In this document: piece after piece, positions 8,367 to 15,248 of the stretch
How the letters are laid out: each line of letters begins with the position of its first letter
How positions within the stretch are numbered: position 1 is the stretch's first letter
Origin: Humibacter albus DSM 18994
GTDB lineage: Bacteria; Actinomycetota; Actinomycetes; Actinomycetales; Microbacteriaceae
Length of the DNA stretch: 64,000 nucleotides
Reading direction: 5' to 3'
Assembly (NCBI RefSeq): GCF_000421825.1
Contig: NZ_ATXT01000014.1
Coordinates: 372,001-436,000 of the forward strand
The notes under the pieces: generated by a model
Seen by the model: the letters and a program-made list of their open reading frames with translations, nothing else
What the model was told of the DNA's origin: nothing
The model's database searches: none
Position numbers and translations under genes: made by a program

Positions 8367-9485
8367 ATGCGACGCACTCTCGGACCGCTCCCGCTGTCTC
8401 GGTCGGCCGTCGATCGCGACGGTGTCGCGCGGACGAACCCTGCGCTGTTCGACGAGCTGCTGGCGGACGAGGCGACCCGCGTGCTCCCGCTCCTGCATGG
8501 CCGCACGCTCACCGTGGACGCGGGGTCCGATGGTCCCGGGGCCACCGACACCGTACCCGTCGAACGCAGAGCCACCGACTCCGCAGCTCGCGCCTCCGCG
8601 ACGGGGGATGCCGCCGGCACGCACCTGCGTCTGTTCCGTACCGACGAGGTCACCTCGGCGCTCACGCGGGTGTACCTCGGCCGCACGCTGCAGGCGACGG
8701 AGGCGGAACCCGCAGGGACCCCGATCATTCTGGCCGTGCTGACCGACGCGGCAGCGGGCGAGCTCGAACCCGACGATTCGCGCTGGCGCGGCCTGCGCGA
8801 TCTCGCCACGGTGCTCGACGATCGCGACACCGGCCTGCTCACGGAGTCGGTCGCGATCGCGAACTGGCACGCTGTGAACACGCACTGCCCCCGCTGCGGC
8901 ACGCCGACCGTGGTGGAACACGGCGGCTGGATGCGTCGCTGCTTCGTCGACGAGAACGAGATCTTCCCGCGCACCGACCCGGCCGTGATCGTGCGCGTGC
9001 TCGACGACGAAGACCGCCTCCTGCTCGGGTCCAACGCTCTCTGGGAGAACAACCGCTGGTCTCTGCTCGCCGGATTCGTGGAAGCGGGCGAGGCGTTCGA
9101 AGCCGCGGCCCAGCGCGAGATCGAGGAGGAATCCGGCGTGCTCGTCGGCGAGCCGACCTATCTCGCCTCACAGCCGTGGCCGTTCCCCGCCTCGATCATG
9201 GTCGGCATGGAGGCCCGTGCGCTGCCGGGCCACACCGACCCGCGGCCCGACGGGGAGGAGATCCTCGCGCTGCGCTGGTTCAGCCGTGAGGATGTCTGGC
9301 AGCAGCGGGCGGACATCCTTCTTCCCGGCGCCTCGTCGATCGCTCACTGGATCGTGCGCGACTGGTACGGGGGGCCGCTCGACGAGCCGCCGTCGCCTCG
9401 AGACCCCGCCGGAGACGGCGACTCGGCGCGAGACAGCGACCCGGCGCGAGTCGGAAACGCGGTGACGGACAAGGACCGGGCGTGA
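8367..9485 (+). CDS. nudC: NAD(+)/NADH diphosphatase NudC (Nudix hydrolase)
   Basis: 372 residues from the ATG at 8367, preceded by AAGGAG with a 10-nt spacer. It has an N-terminal NUDIX-like domain, a zinc-ribbon region (CPRCGTPTVVEHGG, then RRCFVDENEIFPR), the Nudix box GFVEAGEAFEAAAQREIEEE, and the NudC signature SQPWPFPASIM just after it. NudC splits NAD(H) to NMN(H) and AMP and removes NAD caps from RNA. Only three of the usual four zinc cysteines are seen. A charged tail of about 35 residues (DSARDSDPARVGN) follows the domain. The stop overlaps the next start by 4 bp (GTGA), so it is co-translated with the UvrD2-like helicase. Confidence 0.9.
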   Translation: MRRTLGPLPLSRSAVDRDGVARTNPALFDELLADEATRVLPLLHGRTLTVDAGSDGPGATDTVPVERRATDSAARASATGDAAGTHLRLFRTDEVTSALTRVYLGRTLQATEAEPAGTPIILAVLTDAAAGELEPDDSRWRGLRDLATVLDDRDTGLLTESVAIANWHAVNTHCPRCGTPTVVEHGGWMRRCFVDENEIFPRTDPAVIVRVLDDEDRLLLGSNALWENNRWSLLAGFVEAGEAFEAAAQREIEEESGVLVGEPTYLASQPWPFPASIMVGMEARALPGHTDPRPDGEEILALRWFSREDVWQQRADILLPGASSIAHWIVRDWYGGPLDEPPSPRDPAGDGDSARDSDPARVGNAVTDKDRA

Positions 9486-11272
9486 CGCAGTCCGCCCAAC
9501 AGCTCCTCGAGGGGCTCGACGACGCTCAGCGGGTCGCCGCCGAGGCGCTGCTCGGACCGGTGTGCGTTCTCGCCGGCGCCGGCACGGGGAAGACGCGGGC
9601 GATCACCCACCGCATCGCGTACGGGGTGGCCACCGGCGTGTATGCGCCGAACCGGGTGATGGCGCTCACGTTCACGAGCCGGGCCGCCTCGGAGCTGCGC
9701 GGCAGGCTGCGCGCGCTCGGAGCATCCGGTGTCGCAGCGCGCACGTTTCACGCCGCCGCTCTGAGCCAGCTGAACTACTTCTGGCCGATAGTGGTCGGCA
9801 GCGGCCTGCCGAACGTGCTCGACGGCAAGGGCCGCGTTCTCGGACAGGCGGCCGAACGACTGCACCTGCGCGTGGACACGCCGACCCTGCGCGACGTGGC
9901 CGCGGAGATCGAGTGGCGCAAGGTGAGCGAGCTGAGCCTCGACGACTACGAGCGCACGTTCGACGCCCGGTCCGACGGCATCCCGCCCCGCACGCCGCCC
10001 GGGTCGCTCAGCCCGCGGCAGGCGACCGACCTGCAGCGGGCGTACGAGGCGTTGAAGGACGACCGTCGCCAGCTCGACTTCGAAGACGTGCTGCTCGCGT
10101 GCGCCGGCATGATCGAAGCGGAGCCGTCGGTGGCGATGCACGTGCGCGAGCAGTACCGGTTCTTCGTCGTCGACGAGTATCAGGATGTCTCGCCGCTCCA
10201 ACAGCGTCTGCTCGACCTCTGGCTCGGCGACCGCTCCGATCTGTGCGTGGTCGGCGACGCGAGCCAGACGATCTATTCGTTCGCGGGGGCATCCAGTTCG
10301 TATCTGCTCGGCTTCGGCCGTCAGCACCCGGATGCCACGGTCGTGCGTCTCGAACAGAACTACCGGTCGAGCGCGCCCATCGTCGAGACCGCGAACCGGC
10401 TGATGCGCGGGCGGCCCGGTGCGCTTTCTCTGCACGCGCTCACCGGCTCCGAGCCCGCCGAGCAGGCCGGACCCGCCGAGCAGGCCGGAAGGGAGCCGAT
10501 GAATGTCGCCGACCCGCCCGCGCCGCCGTCGGTCACCGGCTACCGCACCGATGCAGAGGAGGCCCAGGCCGTCGCGGCCCAGTTGCGCGCCCGCATCCGC
10601 GACGGTGCGAAAGCACAGGAGATGGCCGTGCTCTACCGCATGAACGCGCAGGCGGCACCGCTGGAGGCGGCGCTGAGCGACGTAGGTGTCGCCTACCAGA
10701 TGCGCGGCGGCAAGCGGTTCTTCGATCAGCCGGAGGTGCGGCAGGCGGTGATGACGCTCCGCGCCGCTTCCCTGGCGACGACCGACGAGCCCTTGTTCCA
10801 GTCGGTCAGCGACGTGCTGCGCTCACTCGGCTGGACGCTCGAGCCGCCGCAGACCGCGGGCAGCGTACGCGAGCGGTGGGAGTCGTTGAACGCGATCATG
10901 GGTCTGGTGGACGACGCTCCGGAGGGCATGACGTTCCGGGAATTCACCGACGACCTTCTCGCCCGTCAGGCGGCGCAGCACGAGCCGACCATCGCCGCCG
11001 TCACACTGTGCACCCTGCATGCGGCCAAGGGCCTCGAGTGGGATGACGTGCACATCGTCGGGCTGGGGGACGGGCTCATGCCCATCGGATACGCGCGCAC
11101 TGCCGCCGCGGTCGACGAGGAGCGGCGGCTGCTTTACGTCGGCATCACGCGAGCGAGGCGTCGGCTGGCGTTGAGCTGGTCCGCGAACGCGGCCGGCCCA
11201 CGAGAGCCGTCACGTTTTCTGGCAGAGCTCGGCATCCGCACAGACCGTGCGGAGAGTGCGAACGCTCGCTGA
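9482..11272 (+). CDS. UvrD2-like superfamily 1 DNA helicase
   Basis: 596 residues. Motif I is AGAGTGKTRA (31-40), followed by TFTSRAASEL (Ia), VVDEYQDVSPLQ (II), GDASQTIYSFAG (III), EQNYRSS (IV), LHAAKGLEWDDVHIVG (V) and VGITRARRRLALSW (VI), so it is an intact 3'-5' translocase. The position after nudC matches mycobacterial uvrD2, but the C-terminal HRDC domain of the mycobacterial protein is absent: the chain ends soon after motif VI. Near residues 322-340 a 17-18-bp tandem duplication makes the repeat PAEQAGPAEQAG, probably a flexible linker. Likely role: DNA repair or replication restart. Its last 128 bp overlap the convergent gene on the minus strand. Confidence 0.85.
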   Translation: MTQSAQQLLEGLDDAQRVAAEALLGPVCVLAGAGTGKTRAITHRIAYGVATGVYAPNRVMALTFTSRAASELRGRLRALGASGVAARTFHAAALSQLNYFWPIVVGSGLPNVLDGKGRVLGQAAERLHLRVDTPTLRDVAAEIEWRKVSELSLDDYERTFDARSDGIPPRTPPGSLSPRQATDLQRAYEALKDDRRQLDFEDVLLACAGMIEAEPSVAMHVREQYRFFVVDEYQDVSPLQQRLLDLWLGDRSDLCVVGDASQTIYSFAGASSSYLLGFGRQHPDATVVRLEQNYRSSAPIVETANRLMRGRPGALSLHALTGSEPAEQAGPAEQAGREPMNVADPPAPPSVTGYRTDAEEAQAVAAQLRARIRDGAKAQEMAVLYRMNAQAAPLEAALSDVGVAYQMRGGKRFFDQPEVRQAVMTLRAASLATTDEPLFQSVSDVLRSLGWTLEPPQTAGSVRERWESLNAIMGLVDDAPEGMTFREFTDDLLARQAAQHEPTIAAVTLCTLHAAKGLEWDDVHIVGLGDGLMPIGYARTAAAVDEERRLLYVGITRARRRLALSWSANAAGPREPSRFLAELGIRTDRAESANAR

Positions 11273-12074
11273 CGCTGCCGTCTGCGTGCAATCGGATGCT
11301 CGTGGCTCGGCGCGAGACGTCGCCCTCGCGTACCCGCGCGTCCAGCCAGTGTGCAGCCACTGCGGCGGCCCGCGCCGAGAGTAGGCACGGCTCCGGTGCG
11401 GGCGGACGCATGTCGAGCTGCGCGGCGATCGCAGGCCACGCCGGGTCGGCGTCCGTGCGGGCCAGCGAGACGCAGCGCAGGCACGGCCCGTCGCCGTCGA
11501 CGAACGGTCCGATCTCCACGCCGTCGTCGCTGAACACGATGGGCAGATGAGGCACGTCGCGTCGAAGCCATGGGCCATGCCGCCACGGCGGGATCATGAA
11601 GGATCCGACGAGGACGGCGGCCGCGACGCCCTCGGAAGCACCGGCACCGGCACGAGCCTCGGCGCCCGTCTCCGACATGCCCGCGGCTTCGCGGGCCGTG
11701 ATCACGTGGTGGCCGGCCTCGCGCAGGAGCCTGTGGAGCCGCGCTGCCGTCTCGCCGGTGCCGTCGATCACGATCGACCCGACGCGCACGCTCGCATCGG
11801 GCAGCAGCGCGTCGGGCAGCAGCGCATCGGAGACCGACGCGAGCAGTGCGGCGGCCTCGACCGGGGCGTCTTTCGCCGACGTGCTCGGATCGGCCGACGC
11901 CAAGACCGCCAGCGCCGACTCCGGAGCCCCCCGCTGCAGGGCGGCGAGCATCCGTTGGGTCGCCACTGCGACGTTCGGAAAGACGCACACCACGCGGTCC
12001 ACACCCAGCTGCAGGGTGTGCGGGTCGCGCCAGACGAGAGGTATCGCGGGGTCGAGCCGAGGGATCATGCGCAC
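11145..12074 (-). CDS. ThiF-like / TOMM leader-binding-type protein (lone)
   Basis: 309 residues from a GTG at 12074 (ATG at 12068 is an alternative). The middle carries FVDGDGPCLRCVSLARTDAD, and the end carries HGLCGCR. This C-x2-C plus C-x-C pattern is the structural zinc site of E1-like / TOMM cyclodehydratase-associated proteins that bind precursor peptide leaders. No YcaO protein, dehydrogenase or precursor peptide is visible nearby, and the gene sits in a housekeeping DNA-repair block. A small in-frame repeat gives ALLPDALLPDA (near residue 89). Its 3' end overlaps uvrD2-like convergently by 128 bp. It follows the DUF2342 gene by 62 bp on the same strand, so they are probably co-transcribed. 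Function unknown. Confidence 0.65.
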   Translation of the reverse strand: MRMIPRLDPAIPLVWRDPHTLQLGVDRVVCVFPNVAVATQRMLAALQRGAPESALAVLASADPSTSAKDAPVEAAALLASVSDALLPDALLPDASVRVGSIVIDGTGETAARLHRLLREAGHHVITAREAAGMSETGAEARAGAGASEGVAAAVLVGSFMIPPWRHGPWLRRDVPHLPIVFSDDGVEIGPFVDGDGPCLRCVSLARTDADPAWPAIAAQLDMRPPAPEPCLLSARAAAVAAHWLDARVREGDVSRRATSIRLHADGSVSERSHSPHGLCGCRALPENVTALVGRPRSRTSSTPADASLA

Positions 12075-12136
12075 ATCATGCCCAAGGTCGGCTCATCGCC
12101 TCCGGCGTTGTCCACAGACGCCGGCGGCGGCCGCGG

Positions 12137-13591
12137 TCAGTCCGGGCGGGAGTCGTCGCCCTGGTTGTCCTCGCCCTGGTCGTCCTCGCCCTGGTCGTCC
12201 TCGTCCTGGCCGGAGTTGCCTTGGTCGGCCCCGCCCTCGTCGGAGTCTTCGCCGACGACCTCACCGAAGTCCTTGCCGCTCAGCATGGCGGCGATCGCCT
12301 CGTCCAGCTCGTCGTACTCCGGCTCCACGCCCGACGCGGATGCCGTCAGCCTCGCCACGAGTGCACTCGGGTCGTCCACGTCGTCGGATGACGGCAGCAG
12401 GTCGGGGTGCGACCACAGGCCGTCCCTCGCCTCGTCGCCGACAGCATCCGTGACCGCGGACCACATCGCCGCCGCTTCGCGCAGCCGACGCGGCCGGAGC
12501 TCGAGTCCGACGAGTGTCGCGAACGCGGACTCGGCGGGGCCGCCCGCGGCGCGGCGCCGGCGCACGGTCTCGGCAACGGCATCCGATTTGGGAAGCCGAG
12601 CGGTGGCACGGGCCGTGACGATGTCGACCCAGCCCTCGATCAGGGCGAGCAGCGTCTCCAGGCGTGTCAGCGCGGCCTGCTGCTCCTGCGTCTTCGGCGG
12701 GATCAGTGCGCCGGACGCCATCGCCTCGCGCAGCTCCTCCGGATTCGACGGATCGAACCCTTCGGCGAGTTCCTGCATGCGTTCGACGTCGATGCGCACC
12801 CCACGCGCGAATTCGGTGATGGCGCTGATGAGCCGCAGGCGCAGCCACTTCGCGTGGCGGAACAGCCGCGCGTGGGCGAGCTCGCGCACGGCGAGGTACA
12901 GCGCCACCTGGTCGTCGGGAATGTCGAGGCCTTCGCCGAACGCGGAGACGTTCTGGGGGAGCAGCGCCGCCGAGCCGTCCTCCAGGAGCGGGATGCCAAC
13001 ATCGCCGCCCGAGACGACCTCCTGCGACAGCTGTCCCACCACCTGACCGAGCTGCATCGCGAACATCGTGCCGCCGATCGCGCGCACCATGTGGCCGGCG
13101 TTCTGCAGCATGCCGCGCATCTCTTCCGGCGCCTGTTCCTGCAGCACGTTCGTGAGGGCATCCGCGATGCTCGTGGCCACGGGCTCGGCGAGCTGCGTCC
13201 ACACCGGCATGGTCTTCTTGACCCACTGGCGCCGGCTGAGCAGCACGGGTGTGGTGGTCAATTCCGAGATGCTCGTGACCTCGTCGAGCCACAGCGCGGC
13301 CACCTGGAACGCCTGGTCGAGCGCAGCACGTTGCGCGGGTGTCGGGTCGGAGGCATCCGTCGACGCGATGGTGGTGCCCTGCTCGAGAGCGATGCTCCAG
13401 TCGATGCCGTCAGAGGGGGAGCGCAGCGCGCCTTGCAGCTGACTCATGAGCGCCTGCAGGCTCGCCGCGTCGCCGGGCAGCCCGGCCGCGCCGGCCAGCT
13501 GGCTCGGGTCGAACGAGGCGTTGCCGGAAAGGAACTGGCGCAGCATGTCGCGCAGTTCGTCGTCGCGGTCGTCCTGGTCGTCGTCGGACAT
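12137..13591 (-). CDS. zinc-dependent metalloprotease-like protein (DUF2342 family)
   Basis: 484 residues. The family core includes LYLAVRELAHARLFRHAKWL, in which the zincin-type helix is usually REAAHVRLF-like rather than a canonical HExxH, followed by the region around EGWVDIVTARATARL, a conserved DUF2342 block. Mycobacteria carry a homologue in the same uvrD2 - PDZ protease - UPF0182 neighbourhood. The last about 35 residues are an acidic, Gln/Gly-rich repeat (units like DDQGE) encoded by near-identical 15-bp repeats at roughly 12158-12215. Despite the family name, proteolysis cannot be inferred from residues seen here. Divergent from the PDZ-Lon gene. Confidence 0.8.
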   Translation of the reverse strand: MSDDDQDDRDDELRDMLRQFLSGNASFDPSQLAGAAGLPGDAASLQALMSQLQGALRSPSDGIDWSIALEQGTTIASTDASDPTPAQRAALDQAFQVAALWLDEVTSISELTTTPVLLSRRQWVKKTMPVWTQLAEPVATSIADALTNVLQEQAPEEMRGMLQNAGHMVRAIGGTMFAMQLGQVVGQLSQEVVSGGDVGIPLLEDGSAALLPQNVSAFGEGLDIPDDQVALYLAVRELAHARLFRHAKWLRLRLISAITEFARGVRIDVERMQELAEGFDPSNPEELREAMASGALIPPKTQEQQAALTRLETLLALIEGWVDIVTARATARLPKSDAVAETVRRRRAAGGPAESAFATLVGLELRPRRLREAAAMWSAVTDAVGDEARDGLWSHPDLLPSSDDVDDPSALVARLTASASGVEPEYDELDEAIAAMLSGKDFGEVVGEDSDEGGADQGNSGQDEDDQGEDDQGEDNQGDDSRPD

Positions 13592-13711
13592 GCGATGCCT
13601 CTTCTCGTCGATGCATCATCAACGCTAGCCCGGGGCACAGCCGGTGGAGGCAGGAAATCGCTACGCTAGCCTCGTCCGTCGTCCGCCCGTCGCGAACAGG
13701 AGCTCCCTGAC

Positions 13712-15019
13712 GTGTCCCTCTTCTCCGATGACGCACCCGGCAGGGGTGGGGACCGCGACGGATCCGACGTGGGCGGCGATGACGGCATCCGTGGTCTCGG
13801 GGATGACTCACAGGGGGCCGAAGGCGACGCCCGGGGCTCCGAGGGCGCGTCCGAAAGCGCTGACGATGACGGCTCCCGCGACGTCGGGAGCGTGCGCGAG
13901 AACACGAACGGGGAGGACGAGGACTTCATCGTCACGGTGGTTCCCCGGTCGCGTCGCGTCGGATCCTGGCTGGTGGTCGCCGCGCTCGTTCTGCTGCTCG
14001 TCATGGCGTTCACTCCCGCGCCGTACGTGATCGAGGCGCCGGGGCCGGTGTTCAACACGCTCGGTCAGAATCATGCGGTCGGTTCGACACCGACGAGCGC
14101 CGACGAGAAGAAGCCCCTCATCGTGATCAAGGGCCACAAGACCTATGCGACGAAGGGTTCCCTCGATCTGCTCACCGTCTCGGAGATCGGCAATCCGCAG
14201 CGCAAGCCGAACTGGTTCGAGGTGATCACCGCGTGGTTCTCATCGTCGCGGGCGGTCATCCCGATGGGCGTCGCATTCCCCGCGGGGCAGAACGTGCGGG
14301 AGCAGAACGCCGAGAACGCGCAGCTGATGACGAACTCGCAGCAGGATGCCATCGCCGCCGCACTCAATCAGCTCGGCTACGACTTCACCCAACACGTTGT
14401 CGTCGAGCAGCTCACCGACGGACCGGCCAAGGGCGTGCTGAAGGTCGGCGACGAGATCCTCACCGTGAACGGCGCGCAGGTGAAGGGCGTGCAGTCGCTG
14501 CGCGACCTGCTGAAGGAGAACGGCGCGGGCACTCCCGCGGCGATCGGGATCCGGCGCGACGGCGAGAAGACGATGGTGCACGTCACGCCGACGACAACGG
14601 CGGGAGCGGTCGTGATCGGCATCGGCGCCGGCATGGAGTACGACTTTCCGTTCACGGTGAAGATCCAGCTCTCGGACGTCGGCGGCCCGAGCGCGGGGCA
14701 GATGTTCGCGCTCGGCATCATGGACAAGCTCACGCCGGGCTCGCTGAACGGCGGCGCCCGCGTCGCCGGCACCGGCACGATCGACAGCGAGGGCAACGTG
14801 GGGGCGATCGGGGGCATCCGGCAGAAGATGTACGGCGCGCGCCAGGCGGGCGCCACGGTTTTCCTCGCGCCGAAGGCGAACTGCAACGAGGTGACCGGGC
14901 ACATTCCTTCCGGCCTGCACGTGTACGCCGTGAAGAGCCTCGACGACTCGATCAAGGTGTTGGATGCCGTGCGCACGGGCTCCAGCACCGCGGATCTGCC
15001 GACCTGCCCCGCGTCCTGA
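13712..15019 (+). CDS. PDZ-domain S16 (Lon-type) secreted/membrane protease, YlbL family
   Basis: 435 residues from a GTG with AGGAG upstream. Residues 1-83 are a hydrophilic acidic cytoplasmic tail, 84-102 form one membrane segment (SWLVVAALVLLLVMAF), and the rest is outside. A PDZ domain covers about 230-295 (VLKVGDEILTVNGAQVKG). The Lon-type catalytic domain has Ser in GGPSAGQMFALG (about residue 326) and Lys in GGIRQKMYGARQ (about 371), a complete Ser-Lys dyad. An AAA domain is absent, so the enzyme is ATP-independent and faces outside. Substrates are not known. Followed after a structured 229-bp gap by the UPF0182 gene, as in mycobacteria. Confidence 0.9.
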   Translation: MSLFSDDAPGRGGDRDGSDVGGDDGIRGLGDDSQGAEGDARGSEGASESADDDGSRDVGSVRENTNGEDEDFIVTVVPRSRRVGSWLVVAALVLLLVMAFTPAPYVIEAPGPVFNTLGQNHAVGSTPTSADEKKPLIVIKGHKTYATKGSLDLLTVSEIGNPQRKPNWFEVITAWFSSSRAVIPMGVAFPAGQNVREQNAENAQLMTNSQQDAIAAALNQLGYDFTQHVVVEQLTDGPAKGVLKVGDEILTVNGAQVKGVQSLRDLLKENGAGTPAAIGIRRDGEKTMVHVTPTTTAGAVVIGIGAGMEYDFPFTVKIQLSDVGGPSAGQMFALGIMDKLTPGSLNGGARVAGTGTIDSEGNVGAIGGIRQKMYGARQAGATVFLAPKANCNEVTGHIPSGLHVYAVKSLDDSIKVLDAVRTGSSTADLPTCPAS

Positions 15020-15248
15020 CGCCGTCGGCACGAGCGGCTCGAGGCTGGGCCCCTCGTTACGGTCGCTTGCCCCGACGGTCCGGTTGCGCGAGAGGCGCGC
15101 TTCGGGGGCGTTCTCGTAACGAATGCCTAGGTATCTGTGAGCGCGCTCGGATGTCGCTGACACCCTCCGGCCTAGGATGGATGTTCAGGCGCGTTTCCGA
15201 CCCGTGGGCTCTTCGCCGAGTCCACGAAGCCCCCGAAGAGGATCACCC
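15020..15248 (+). other. intergenic region with nested inverted repeats (candidate structured RNA or terminator)
   Basis: TCGTTACG (15054-15061) pairs with CGTAACGA (15115-15122). Inside, GCCCCGA (15069-15075) pairs with TCGGGGGC (15102-15109, one bulged G), and inside that GCGC (15086-15089) pairs with GCGC (15095-15098). The result is a three-tier 69-nt fold with small internal loops. There is no T-tract, so an intrinsic terminator of the usual kind is not obvious. The gap separates the PDZ protease from UPF0182. Confidence 0.45.

Noticed and set aside
10440-10500. Tandem 17-18-bp duplication inside the uvrD2-like gene as a mobile or regulatory repeat
   Set aside because: It is in frame, short and lies in a linker between helicase motifs; simple slippage explains it.
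11547-13669. Long plus-strand open frames opposite the DUF2342 gene (up to about 500 codons)
   Set aside because: They are antisense shadows caused by high third-position GC; translations are Ser/Arg- or His/Gln-rich low complexity without motifs.
15157-15178. Sigma-70 promoter CTGACA / TAGGAT before the UPF0182 gene
   Set aside because: The spacer is only 10 bp, too short for a functional sigma-70 promoter.
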